Part shown: piece by piece, positions 27,060-36,490 of the stretch
Layout: every line of letters starts with the position of its first letter
Numbering within the stretch: position 1 is the first letter of the stretch
Assembly (NCBI GenBank): GCA_903915655.1
Contig: CAIWTU010000158.1
Span: 1 to 64,000, forward strand
DNA from: an uncultured Geobacter sp.
GTDB lineage: Bacteria > Desulfobacterota > Desulfuromonadia > Geobacterales > Geobacteraceae
Length of the DNA stretch: 64,000 nucleotides
Reading direction: 5' to 3'
Notes under the pieces: generated by a model
Seen by the model: the letters and a program-made list of their open reading frames with translations, nothing else
What the model was told of the DNA's origin: nothing
The model's database searches: none
Translations under genes and position numbers: made by a program

Positions 27060-29954
27060 TTATTTAAGCCCTACCAGCACCATACCGGCAGTAAGGGCAA
27101 TTTGGGAGATTATGGTCGTGATGTCCTTTATTTCCCTGAGCCAGGCGATCCGCTCAATCTTCTTCGGTACGACCAGGGTGTCACCCGGCTCGACAGAGGT
27201 GGCCATAAAGCCGCCGAAGTTCCACTGTTGCCCCTCCTCATCCCAGCGGATCCCGAAAGATGACTGCTCTCTGCTCATCACGGTACCGTCCGCCTTTATC
27301 ACGTAAATCTGGCTTTCATCCGCATCCCTGGTCGGGCCGCCGGCCTTTTGCAGGTAGTAGGCAACTTTTTTATCCGGCATATGGATCAGGGTGGTTGTGT
27401 TGTAGACATCTCCCATGACATTGACGACATTCGGGGTGACGGGGATTTCGAGGATATCGCCACCCATCAGTTCGATATCGTAGGGGGTACGTTTAAACTC
27501 ATCCAGAGAAGCGAGGTGAATAACCACCCTCCCCTCGGCTTTGCCTGCCTTCAGTTTCTCCAGGCTCTTCAACAGGCTTTCCAGGGATGCACGGGTGGCT
27601 TCAAGCTCTTCCTTCGACGCCGCCAGGCTGGAAAGTGCCGCCTGCTTATTCAGAATATCCTTCTCGGACTTTGCTATTATCTCATCCATTCTCTTCTGCT
27701 GGCTCTCCTGGACCGACCTGCGTGTAAACTTTGCGCCATGCAGATAGGACTTATTCGTGAAGCCTCCGGCCCTGGTGATGACCGAGCTGAATTTCTCCCC
27801 CTTCATGATGGAATAGATCCCCGGAAAGGTCACCTCTCCCTTGAGTGTTACAAAGCGATTATTGGCCTCGAGCCAGTTGGAGATTCCCCGGACAATGAGT
27901 GAGTCGTTCGGTTGCAGGATGAGGTTATGCAGCGGATCGCCAGCCAGCGCGGATGGCAGGTTAATCTCCATCCTTATGGAACTTGCCACCCCCCCTTTCG
28001 TCAGAATTCTTGTCAGTTCGGCTCTTTCCAGATAGGCATTCATCTTGAGGCTGCCGGCGTCTGTTATAAGGTCCCTGACACGTAAATTGTCGTAAAAATC
28101 ATAGAAACCTGGATGCAGAACCTCGCCACTGATTGAAACGAAGGGCTTTTCCACCGCGTCCATCCGTGAATAGACTATAACCGTGTCCTGTTCCTGAAGA
28201 AGAATATTCTCGTTCAGGTCGCCGGCAAGGGCTTTGGCAAGGTTGCACGATAACGCTTCCTTGTGAAAATCAGGAAGTGCAAGACGAATAAGCTTGACGG
28301 AACCGAGATAGGTTTCGGGTTGAAGCGCCTCATAATTGGGAATCAGATCAAGCAATCGCATTCCCTCTTTAAATTGATATTCTCCCGGCCTCGCCACGCT
28401 CCCCTTAACTGTTACGACCCGCCTTAAGGCCCTGTTTACCGGAAATATTTTTACCATGTCCCGGTCCTGTATTTCCACAGTTGATAATTTATCGTCAGTC
28501 GGGCCGCTTTCCGGCACATAATCAAGCGCGATTCTGGCGCTGTTCCCCTCGAACCTTTCCACCTGAATCCTGCCGGTATAACCTGACGCCGTAATCCCCC
28601 CGGCCGCCTTAAGAAGCCGCTTCAGCGTTGTTTTTCCTTTCAACTCATAGATGGCGGGTCGTTTCACTTCTCCAGCCACAGCGACCACCGGACCTATCAC
28701 CGGGACGAAAATGGTGTCTCCATTTTCCAGTCGGGCATCCTTGCTCCTGTCTCCGGAGAGGAGCATATCGTACAGGTCGATCATCTCGACAACTTTACCC
28801 TTTTTCAGGAGCTTGATAGTGCGGAGGCTACCGGTCTTTGACGGCCCCCCCGCAAGTGATAGCGCATTGATCAAGGTTCCCAGCGAACTGATCGTATAGG
28901 TACCCGGGGCCTTAACATCGCCGACAACGTAAACCTGGATTGTCCGAAGCCTGCCCAAGGTAACATTGAGTCCATATCCTTTGAAATATTTGGAGATAGC
29001 CCTGTTGATGACTTCTTTTGCCTGGCTGTAGGAGACTCCCCACAGTTTTACAGTCCCTACCTTCGGTATGGTGATTTCCCCGTTTCGGTCAACCTGCAGT
29101 TCGCTACGTGAATTTATGGAACCCCATACATCGATATGAACAGAGTCGCCGGGACCCAGGATGTACTCTTCACCTACGGGAAGGTTTTCAGATGCAGACC
29201 CGATTAAAAGCGAGTTTTGAAAAAAATCATAACCGAACTGCCTGAGTTTCCTCTTAAAAGGGTCTGCTTCCAACTTGTCCTGCAATGTGGTGGTGTTTGC
29301 GGCATATGACCTTTCCAGCAGGGAACCTGCTTCTTCGTCGGGCAAAGGAATGACGCTTACTTCGTTCGAGAAAATGCTCAAGGTGTTATCCGAAGTATAC
29401 CCCTGTATCTTGATAAAATATATTTGGTTGTTTTTCAGTTCGCGAAGCTTGAACTCCGTGGCAGTGCCAATCTCCAATTTTTTGTCGTATCTCCCTGATT
29501 CAAGGCCGTAAAACAGGGTGAATTTAAAGGGTGTACTCTCGGGTTTCAATTTAAGCCCGGTTGTTGTCCATGTTAGAGAAACAATGCCGTCTTCCGGCAC
29601 AGCCTTGAGCGTTATCCGTTCTTTCTTTCCGGAGATCCCGAATTTAAATCCGTCTTTTCCGTTGTTTTCGGTTCCCCTGTTTTCTGTTCCCCTGTTTTCG
29701 GTTCCCTTGTTTGTGGTTCCCTTATCATCCCGCTCCAGTTTATCCGAAGGTATTCGCATTTTTCCCAGGGGGATTCCGGATTGCGTGTAAGCCCCCCCCG
29801 TCTTCCCGGTTTCCGTGCCGACAGCTGTTCTGGCTCCCCAGAGATAAACACCTTCGTCTTCAGGATAGAGCTTGTCGTCCTGCGAATAGGCCGTTACAGT
29901 CAGAAAGGAGTGAATTATCAGAACACCTGTCAACAACCTCAGCCAATTTTTCAT
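27060..29954 (-). CDS. SLBB-domain polysaccharide export protein
   Basis: 964 residues from ATG 29954 (GGGAG upstream). A signal peptide is followed by a low-complexity GTENR tandem (about 75-95), a fibronectin-like segment (about 110-205), then the Poly_export domain (YILGPGDSVHIDVWGSINSRSELQVDRNGEITIPKVGTVKLWG, about 265-350). After it come about six SLBB domains (VYVVGDVKAPGTYTI, VAVAGEVKRPAIYEL, VTVKGSVARPGEYQF, VSISGEVLHPGFYDF, VTLKGEVTFPGIYSI, VNVMGDVYNTTTLIH). A coiled coil interrupts the last ones (about 735-800). The C-terminus has a hydrophobic segment (TTIISQIALTAGMVLVGL). It is a Wza/BexD-like outer-membrane export channel, larger than Wza. Last gene of the exopolysaccharide cluster. 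Confidence 0.9.
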   Translation of the reverse strand: MKNWLRLLTGVLIIHSFLTVTAYSQDDKLYPEDEGVYLWGARTAVGTETGKTGGAYTQSGIPLGKMRIPSDKLERDDKGTTNKGTENRGTENRGTENNGKDGFKFGISGKKERITLKAVPEDGIVSLTWTTTGLKLKPESTPFKFTLFYGLESGRYDKKLEIGTATEFKLRELKNNQIYFIKIQGYTSDNTLSIFSNEVSVIPLPDEEAGSLLERSYAANTTTLQDKLEADPFKRKLRQFGYDFFQNSLLIGSASENLPVGEEYILGPGDSVHIDVWGSINSRSELQVDRNGEITIPKVGTVKLWGVSYSQAKEVINRAISKYFKGYGLNVTLGRLRTIQVYVVGDVKAPGTYTISSLGTLINALSLAGGPSKTGSLRTIKLLKKGKVVEMIDLYDMLLSGDRSKDARLENGDTIFVPVIGPVVAVAGEVKRPAIYELKGKTTLKRLLKAAGGITASGYTGRIQVERFEGNSARIALDYVPESGPTDDKLSTVEIQDRDMVKIFPVNRALRRVVTVKGSVARPGEYQFKEGMRLLDLIPNYEALQPETYLGSVKLIRLALPDFHKEALSCNLAKALAGDLNENILLQEQDTVIVYSRMDAVEKPFVSISGEVLHPGFYDFYDNLRVRDLITDAGSLKMNAYLERAELTRILTKGGVASSIRMEINLPSALAGDPLHNLILQPNDSLIVRGISNWLEANNRFVTLKGEVTFPGIYSIMKGEKFSSVITRAGGFTNKSYLHGAKFTRRSVQESQQKRMDEIIAKSEKDILNKQAALSSLAASKEELEATRASLESLLKSLEKLKAGKAEGRVVIHLASLDEFKRTPYDIELMGGDILEIPVTPNVVNVMGDVYNTTTLIHMPDKKVAYYLQKAGGPTRDADESQIYVIKADGTVMSREQSSFGIRWDEEGQQWNFGGFMATSVEPGDTLVVPKKIERIAWLREIKDITTIISQIALTAGMVLVGLK

Positions 29955-29977
29955 CTTATTTACTCCCTGTGCCTGAA

Positions 29978-31666
29978 TCAATAGCGATAAAGCAGATCAA
30001 TCTTAACTAGCTGGTTGGTTCTATTTCTCCCGCTGACGAGGTCAAAATTATGGATCCGTTCCCAGCCATACATCAGATTCATATCGAAATCCCCGAACAG
30101 CGGAAGATTCCAGATAGCTCGCAGCGCGTCCTTTCTCTCAACCGCTTGAAAAATTCCATTGGGATCGGACCTCCCACCGGGACCTACCTTCACTCTTCCC
30201 TCATTCCCCCGCTCAGTATGAAAATATTCCAGCGCCAGGTTATTCCTCTCAGAAAACCAGTGGCTGTAACGCGTAAAAAATTCTATGGTTCCTCCACCTT
30301 GCGAATGTCCGACCGGTATTTGGTGATAGACATATCCTGCCGGAAATTTAAAATCGGTATACAGCATGGGGTTGCCGTAGAAAAATTCGAAGCGGAAATC
30401 GTCCCTCCCTGATGGAGTGAGGCATGGGATATAGATCCCTGCCACGTAGCTCTCCACGAAGGGCCAGAAACCGGCTGAATCTTCCCCGGCGTACTCACCG
30501 TAAATCATGCTGTTTCTCAACCAGGGAATACGAAAAAGAAGTTCAATACCTGCGATTGAATTACTCCTGTTAGTATTGCCACCGCCAAAAATAAAGTCAG
30601 CAATAGTGGTATCTGCGGACAATCCGGGGCCCCCTTCCTGGCGGACGAAATTTCCCCCTATCTCGAACCATGGTTTCGGCTTGAGGCTGAGTTTCATGGC
30701 TAAAAAATAGGGTCGTCGCAGGGTGTCACCCTTACCTGTTTCGTCAAAACGGGATAATATGAAGGCGTATTTGAAGTCGCCAAGATACTCCTTCACCCAG
30801 CCAACATCGAGAGGTTCCGGGCTGGAGAGCTTGACCATGTCGAAGTTTCTGGCATTTGAGGCCAGGGTAAGCGCTCCGCGATAGCCGGGACCAAACCAGT
30901 TGACGTCGCGCCCAACCTCCAGTTCCAGCCCACCGCCGCCTATCTTTATGTACCCCTTCTGGAGTGTCAGCTGGTCATCTTTAGGTGTGTGCAGGAGAAG
31001 CGGTTCGACCAGGAGAGAAACCTTACTCGTCACAAAACCTTCCATGGACCAGGAGAGTTCGGCATTCTGTCCACGTCGGTAAATTACCCCTTGATTGTTT
31101 TCGAGGAGCGGCGTCCCCTCAGACCCTGACTGATGGGCGATCCCCGCATCACTATCCGGACGCAGTTTGCCGCCAATGAAACCGAAAGCAGACTGGCCGC
31201 CACGGACATATATATCGCGATTGTAGCTCCGGGCGATACCATCCAGATAGACATACCTCAATCTGGCGGAGGAGATGGGATTATAATCAAAAAAAGGTCC
31301 GCCAGCAGGCTTCTTTTTTCGTAATGAAATTTCGCGGGGAATCAGTTTGCAGACTCTATTAAGGATATCTTCAGCAAAAGTGCGGGACTCCCCGGACAAT
31401 AGCTCCAGATTCTGCTGCGCCTCAAGCGCGAGTCTAGCCGCTTCGGCCTTGGAATATGGCTTAATCCCGATCACATCCGTACTTATCAGCCCCAATCCCG
31501 CCAGTTTCTCCAGATAACTATATACAGAACTGTCAAGGGGAATATTATTTGAGGCAAACGACCACGACTTAACTGGAAGAACCGAAAACATAATCACAGC
31601 AACTGCAACTGCAACAGAAATTGATACTCGGGAAAATATCATCTCTTTAGAACGATCCTTTTCCAT
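29978..31666 (-). CDS. wzi: Wzi-like capsule assembly outer-membrane protein
   Basis: About 562 residues; ATG 31666 chosen, with ATG 31642 as alternative, either giving a signal peptide (VSISVAVAVAVIMFSVLPVKSWSFA). An N-terminal helical part with SSVYSYLEKLAGLGLIS..KPYSKAEAARLALEA precedes a beta-barrel of alternating polar/hydrophobic strands. VGRDVNWFGPGYRGALTLASNARNFDMV and the strand blocks after it are hallmark Wzi segments. The family is an 18-stranded outer-membrane barrel that holds capsular or extracellular polysaccharide at the surface. It overlaps the glycosylphosphotransferase gene by 20 bases. Confidence 0.85.
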   Translation of the reverse strand: MEKDRSKEMIFSRVSISVAVAVAVIMFSVLPVKSWSFASNNIPLDSSVYSYLEKLAGLGLISTDVIGIKPYSKAEAARLALEAQQNLELLSGESRTFAEDILNRVCKLIPREISLRKKKPAGGPFFDYNPISSARLRYVYLDGIARSYNRDIYVRGGQSAFGFIGGKLRPDSDAGIAHQSGSEGTPLLENNQGVIYRRGQNAELSWSMEGFVTSKVSLLVEPLLLHTPKDDQLTLQKGYIKIGGGGLELEVGRDVNWFGPGYRGALTLASNARNFDMVKLSSPEPLDVGWVKEYLGDFKYAFILSRFDETGKGDTLRRPYFLAMKLSLKPKPWFEIGGNFVRQEGGPGLSADTTIADFIFGGGNTNRSNSIAGIELLFRIPWLRNSMIYGEYAGEDSAGFWPFVESYVAGIYIPCLTPSGRDDFRFEFFYGNPMLYTDFKFPAGYVYHQIPVGHSQGGGTIEFFTRYSHWFSERNNLALEYFHTERGNEGRVKVGPGGRSDPNGIFQAVERKDALRAIWNLPLFGDFDMNLMYGWERIHNFDLVSGRNRTNQLVKIDLLYRY

Positions 31667-33086
31667 TTGCAACGATTCGTATCGTTTTGAAGAGAATTTT
31701 AATATCGAGCCAAAAATCGCATCTATCTATGTATGCCAGATCCAAACGGACTATTTCATCGAAATCCAGGAGTTCATTCCGCCCACTTACCTGCCATAGT
31801 CCGGTAATGCCGGGTTTAATGGAAATGCGACGATGATGCCAATTGTCATAATTTTTAACTTCCTCAAGAGTCGGCGGACGTGTGCCGACCAGGCTCATTT
31901 CTCCCTTCAGAACGTTCCAAAACTGAGGGAGTTCATCAATACTAGTTTTACGCAGTATTCTGCCTACCCCGGTGATGCGCGGATCATCCTTTATCTTGAA
32001 GATCGCCCCCTTCATCTCATTCATATTTAAGAGCTCACTCCTCCGTTTTTCTGCATCTGTATGCATAGAACGGAACTTCCAGCATCTAAACACCCGACCA
32101 TTCACTCCAACTCTTTCCTGGCTGAAAAAGACGGGACCCTTGGAATCCAATTTGATGGCAATAGCAACTAAAGGCAGAATAATTGCCGTAGCAAACAAAC
32201 CGACGGAAGCGCCTGCAAGGTCAATACATCGTTTCAAGAAGAGTTGACTATCGTCAAAGACGTTTGGATAATAGGTCAGTATCGGAATTTCTCCACGGAA
32301 CAGACTTAACTCACTCCTGTGCATACGCAGATCATACAGATCAAGAACCATCCGCACGACGACACCCAACTCCTGGATGTCTGCAATAAGTTCTTTCATG
32401 TTGTTCTGAGGGTATTTCAATGTATAAAAAACCACTTCATCAACCGGATTGTTCTTACAAATCTCCACTATTTGATCTGTGTTGCCCAATACCTTGTATC
32501 CGTCAAATTCCAGTAGTTGAGAATCATCCTTCGATTGTACGAACCCGAGAACTTTCAATCCCCAATACAGATGGTGTTCAAGTAATCGAACAAATTCAAG
32601 GGCTTTGGCTTCCGTACCGACAATGAGAATATTGCGATAGTTAAAGCCCTTTCTACGCAAATTACCTAGGGTCATCTTTACAGCAATTCTTTCAATAGCG
32701 AGAGAAAAGCAGGATATTGTCAAAAACAATCCGAATAGCACGCGACTGAACTCTCCCTCATATAACAAATAAATCAATGAGGAAACAGCTATCCCGCCAA
32801 TTAAATGAACTTTCAGTATTGACATTAAAATATTCCAGACGGAAAGGGTTCTGAGTGATACATACAATCTGAAATATTTCATTAGGAAATGCCAGATAAA
32901 AAGTATTGCTAAAATCACCCAAAGGTAATTGTCGATAGTTACGGAAATATTCCGTCTTTGGCAAATCTTGCAGGCAACAATAAAAGCCGCCAAAACAACA
33001 CAAAGGTCGACCAGTATATTTAATGACTTGAATATTTTGGCCTGCTGCTTTAGCACATTTTCCCTTTCGATCCGGAGTTCGAGCAT
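31647..33086 (-). CDS. Polyprenyl glycosylphosphotransferase (WbaP/WcaJ type)
   Basis: 479 residues. Four N-terminal membrane helices (about 22-130), a CoA-binding-like Rossmann part (NILIVGTEAKALEFVRLLEHH), then a fifth helix with KRCIDLAGASVGLFATAIILPL. The catalytic domain has GPVFFSQERVGVNGRVFRCWKFRSMHTDAE, LRKTSIDELPQFWNVLKGEMSLVGTRPP and PGITGLWQVSGRN, the Bac_transf motifs. It moves the first sugar-1-phosphate from a nucleotide sugar to undecaprenyl phosphate in the inner membrane and so starts the repeat unit. Confidence 0.92.
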   Translation of the reverse strand: MLELRIERENVLKQQAKIFKSLNILVDLCVVLAAFIVACKICQRRNISVTIDNYLWVILAILFIWHFLMKYFRLYVSLRTLSVWNILMSILKVHLIGGIAVSSLIYLLYEGEFSRVLFGLFLTISCFSLAIERIAVKMTLGNLRRKGFNYRNILIVGTEAKALEFVRLLEHHLYWGLKVLGFVQSKDDSQLLEFDGYKVLGNTDQIVEICKNNPVDEVVFYTLKYPQNNMKELIADIQELGVVVRMVLDLYDLRMHRSELSLFRGEIPILTYYPNVFDDSQLFLKRCIDLAGASVGLFATAIILPLVAIAIKLDSKGPVFFSQERVGVNGRVFRCWKFRSMHTDAEKRRSELLNMNEMKGAIFKIKDDPRITGVGRILRKTSIDELPQFWNVLKGEMSLVGTRPPTLEEVKNYDNWHHRRISIKPGITGLWQVSGRNELLDFDEIVRLDLAYIDRCDFWLDIKILFKTIRIVANGKGSF

Positions 33087-33093
33087 CCTGATT

Positions 33094-33846
33094 TTAGTGT
33101 CTGGATTTTATCAGATATATGAAAAAATAGAGCAAAAATCTCGGGTTGTTTACAAGATACCGTTCTGCTAACCTTTGTGGTTCAGAACTGAGGCGGTATA
33201 ACCATTCCAGACCTGTAGTCCCCATCCATTTGGGAGCCCGCCGCTTTGTCCCTGCAATGAAGTCAAACGCAGCACCCACCCCTAACTGTACCATATGTAG
33301 AGACTTTTTGTGTTCCGCCATCCATTGTTCCTGTTTTGGACAGCCGAGACCGACAAAGAGTAAAGATGCTCCGGATGCGTTAAGCTCTTTCACCACCCTG
33401 TCATCCTCCTCTTCCGTCAAAGGGCGAAAAGGGGGTGAGTAAGAATACGCAATATTGAGTTCGGGAAAGCGCTTCCTCACCGCAATAATGAGTTTTTCGA
33501 GCACTTCCTGGCTTCCGCCGTAAAAGCCGACCGGCACACCTTCCTCTTCGGAACGTTCAAGAAGTCTCATTGTGAGGTCCGGGCCGCAAACCTTCCCCTG
33601 TTTTCCTGCACCCAAAAGCCTTAATCCCCAGGCCAGCGGCATCCCGTCAGGGGTTACCAGATCGGCAGAATTCACAGCTTGGCGGAATTCAGCCGAATCG
33701 TGTGCTTCCATAACCATATGCACATTGGCGGCGCATATATAACGGCGCGATCCATTTCTCACCCATTCCATTATGATATAAACGGCTTTCTCATAATTGA
33801 CGGCATCTACCCTTATATCGAGGATATAGAGGCTTTCGGGCTGCAT
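33094..33846 (-). CDS. WecG/TagA/CpsF glycosyltransferase
   Basis: 250 residues from ATG 33846, which fits the family start (ILDIRVDAVNYEKAV); an ATG at 33921 overlapping the upstream stop is possible. Diagnostic motifs: ANVHMVMEAHDSAEF, DLVTPDGMPLAWGLRLLG, VGFYGGSQEVLEKL, LLFVGLGCPKQEQWM and GVGAAFDFIAGTKRRAPKWM. It is a cytoplasmic-face GT26 enzyme that adds a hexosamine-type sugar (ManNAcA, ManNAc or glucose in known cases) to a lipid-linked acceptor. It lies between the first-sugar transferase and the pyruvyltransferase. Confidence 0.88.
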   Translation of the reverse strand: MQPESLYILDIRVDAVNYEKAVYIIMEWVRNGSRRYICAANVHMVMEAHDSAEFRQAVNSADLVTPDGMPLAWGLRLLGAGKQGKVCGPDLTMRLLERSEEEGVPVGFYGGSQEVLEKLIIAVRKRFPELNIAYSYSPPFRPLTEEEDDRVVKELNASGASLLFVGLGCPKQEQWMAEHKKSLHMVQLGVGAAFDFIAGTKRRAPKWMGTTGLEWLYRLSSEPQRLAERYLVNNPRFLLYFFIYLIKSRH

Positions 33847-33920
33847 CGTACCCTTTTGATCGCAAGGCTTTGTATTAACCGATTTTTTCAAAATGTTTCC
33901 TGACAAATGATCCGGCCCCA

Positions 33921-35201
33921 TCAAACAAGGAACGGCTTGATCAAAGCATCGAACTCTCTTTCCACTGCGTTACGGGCGCTTCCGGCAGCTTTTGAAAAGC
34001 GTACGCCAAGCTGCTTGCGCCTATGCAGCATTTCATTGATTATTGACAATAACTCTTCCATGGAAAAATCATGTACATCAAGCACGAACTCATTTAATCC
34101 AAGAAGGGCAAATGTGCCTTTTGTCTTGGGCTGATAAGATAATCCTACAGTCGGGACCCCTTGGATCATGGCAAGTATGTTGGAATGGAGCCGGGTGCCA
34201 ACAACTAAATCCATGGCTTTGTAAAGATGGTAAAGGTCAGATGGCGTCAGAATGTCATGCACCAGCAACACCTCGGCAAGGTTACCGTCGATAAGCAATT
34301 GCAGACGCTGAGAAACTTCCAGGTCATCATCGCGGTAATCAGTTTTTACCTGAACGAAGATGGATACCCTCACTCGATGAAGACTCCCGGACTCCTTTAA
34401 GGCCTCGGCAATTTTACAGAGATAACTTGATAGATAATCTTTAGATTTGAGCGCACCTGGAACCGCCCATCGCCAATCCATGACCGTCACCCCGATGTTG
34501 AGACAATTCCGATCGAGCTTTTCCAGATAAGATTTTGCCAAAGGAGATGGCGCCTTGATGAAATTACCAAGAAAAGCCGTGTCCGGCACCACGCTGTATG
34601 GTATCGCGAATTTATCAAGCAGTGTTGCTGATAGCGGCTCGCGAACCATGACCAGATCCATCTTACGCAGAACAGCCGCCACCGCATAGCTATCGATAGC
34701 TTTGGTGAAGGGGCCGATTGACTGGGGGGCGATCACAACCGGCTTACCAAAGAGCTTTGCCATCCAGAGGTTGAACAAGTGCTGGTATAACCCCAGGTAA
34801 AAGGCATATCGATTCGAGGAAAAAAGGGTGCCGCCTCCTGCATCTATTATCAGCGTTGCATCCTGGTAAAGGTCCAACACCGGAAAGAGTCCTTTCCCTT
34901 TGCTGCCCAGCTTCAAACGGAGGACAGCGATGAGGAGTGAAGCGAGCGAGCGGAGTGCTAAAATCCCTCTCCGCAGCTTGTTGTCGTCCATCGGAATATC
35001 CCAGAGGGGCGGCAGTGAGCGGCAACCCAGCTTCCCATAAAACTCGCTATTCTCTTCCCAGTATTGAGAAAGGAGATAAATGCGTGCCCTTGGCGCAACC
35101 GACCGGACGTAGCCGACTATGGCCTCGATGATCGAGTGGTCACCGAGCTCCCGGTACGAATAAACATTGTTGACCAGAACTACCGGTTCATGTTGGGGCA
35201 T
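33921..35201 (-). CDS. Polysaccharide pyruvyl transferase family protein
   Basis: 426 residues. VVLVNNVYSYRELGDHSIIEAIVGYV opens the fold. LIIDAGGGTLFSSNRYAFYLGLYQHLF, GKPVVIAPQSIGPF and DLVVGTRLHSNILAMIQGVPTVGLSYQPKTKGTFALLGL match PS_pyruv_trans (PF04230), including the conserved GTRLHS. The family adds ketal pyruvate from phosphoenolpyruvate onto a sugar, giving the polymer acid charge. It is cytoplasmic. Confidence 0.88.
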   Translation of the reverse strand: MPQHEPVVLVNNVYSYRELGDHSIIEAIVGYVRSVAPRARIYLLSQYWEENSEFYGKLGCRSLPPLWDIPMDDNKLRRGILALRSLASLLIAVLRLKLGSKGKGLFPVLDLYQDATLIIDAGGGTLFSSNRYAFYLGLYQHLFNLWMAKLFGKPVVIAPQSIGPFTKAIDSYAVAAVLRKMDLVMVREPLSATLLDKFAIPYSVVPDTAFLGNFIKAPSPLAKSYLEKLDRNCLNIGVTVMDWRWAVPGALKSKDYLSSYLCKIAEALKESGSLHRVRVSIFVQVKTDYRDDDLEVSQRLQLLIDGNLAEVLLVHDILTPSDLYHLYKAMDLVVGTRLHSNILAMIQGVPTVGLSYQPKTKGTFALLGLNEFVLDVHDFSMEELLSIINEMLHRRKQLGVRFSKAAGSARNAVEREFDALIKPFLV

Positions 35202-35257
35202 CGTCTCTCCAAACTCTTTTCACGCAGGCATCCCTACTGGAACAGTAACAAAAGGTA

Positions 35258-36445
35258 TCAGGTCGGCCAAGCGCCATGGCATTTACCTGGAATTTCGGCG
35301 ATTGCCTCATGATAGATCTCCATAAGCCGCCGATAGTTGACTTCGGGCGAGTACTTTTCCCGACTCTGCAGGAGCGCGGTTTCCCCGAACTTCTCCATGG
35401 CGTCCGGGTGCGCCACTGCCCAGCGGATCTTGGCTGCAAGATCCTCGGGGTTGCCCGCTTCAAAGGTTATCCCTGTCTCACCATCTCTAACTATCTCGGC
35501 CAGGCTTCCAATCCTGGCCGCAATGACCGGGAGACCGTAGGCGAAAGCCTCGACCAGCACCATCGGGAACCCCTCATAGCACTCCGACGGCAACACCAGG
35601 AATGAAGCCCTCTGCATCGCGGTCATAACTTCCTGCCGTGTTCTATGTCCTTCATATGTAACGTTGAAGAGTCCTGAGTCCCTGACTTCGTCAACCATCG
35701 GTCCATCTCCAATGATCCGGATAGGAGTATCCAAATGTCGCCAAGCGGTAAGAAGGGTGAGGATTCCCTTCTCTTGACTCAGCCGTCCTACAAAGAGTGC
35801 GCCGGATCTGGATGAGAATGATTCAAACAAGGCAGATTCACGTTCGAAATTGGGTTTTACGGCGATCCTCTCTTCAGGAAAACCGGCTTTGACGAACCTG
35901 GATTTGGCAAATTCAGTCAGGGCTATGAAACGATTAATCTTGGAGTGCCAGGTTCCCAGCCTGTGGTGCATCGACACCATGCGTGCAACGACCAGAGAGG
36001 CAATTCGCGACCCCCTGTAGCAGCCATACCATGCAGCCCTGTAGAAGCTCCCATCAAGGCACTTTTCGCAAACCTCTCCATCACGCTCCAGAAAAGCGCC
36101 GGGGCAGATTAATCGGTAATTGTGAAGAGTTTGCACCACCTGAACTCCGGCATCGCGGCAGGCATCGTAAATTGATGGAGTCAAAAGGGGAAAGAAATTG
36201 TGGACATGAACCAAATCCGGCTTGACAGCTCCGAGCTCTGCAGCAAACCGCTTCCGTGAACTTTGGGAATAGGAGCTGTTCCAGGCAATGCTCAGTTTTT
36301 CTCCAACCCCCTTGATGGCATGGTTTGAAACGGAATAACAGAAGACCTGATGGCCATGGGCCTTCAGCAGTTCACGCTCCGCTGCGACGACCACATCCTC
36401 CCCTCCCGAACGCTGGTAAAGATTATGAACCTGGAGTATTTTCAT
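35258..36445 (-). CDS. Glycosyltransferase family 4
   Basis: 395 residues. N-terminal MKILQVHNLYQRSGGEDVVVAAERELL and a Cys-containing loop (CEKCLDGSFYRAAWYGCYRG) are typical of a GT4 subfamily. The C-terminal Rossmann domain has FVGRLSQEKGILTLLTAW, GDGPMVDEV and LPSECYEGFPMVLVEAFAYGLPVIAARIGSLAEIV, with the E-x7-E type catalytic block. It adds one sugar to the growing repeat unit on the cytoplasmic side. Donor and acceptor are unknown. Confidence 0.9.
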   Translation of the reverse strand: MKILQVHNLYQRSGGEDVVVAAERELLKAHGHQVFCYSVSNHAIKGVGEKLSIAWNSSYSQSSRKRFAAELGAVKPDLVHVHNFFPLLTPSIYDACRDAGVQVVQTLHNYRLICPGAFLERDGEVCEKCLDGSFYRAAWYGCYRGSRIASLVVARMVSMHHRLGTWHSKINRFIALTEFAKSRFVKAGFPEERIAVKPNFERESALFESFSSRSGALFVGRLSQEKGILTLLTAWRHLDTPIRIIGDGPMVDEVRDSGLFNVTYEGHRTRQEVMTAMQRASFLVLPSECYEGFPMVLVEAFAYGLPVIAARIGSLAEIVRDGETGITFEAGNPEDLAAKIRWAVAHPDAMEKFGETALLQSREKYSPEVNYRRLMEIYHEAIAEIPGKCHGAWPT

Positions 36446-36490
36446 TCCATCTCGTCATAAACAGCCTTCATCTGAAAGTTTCAGTCATGC

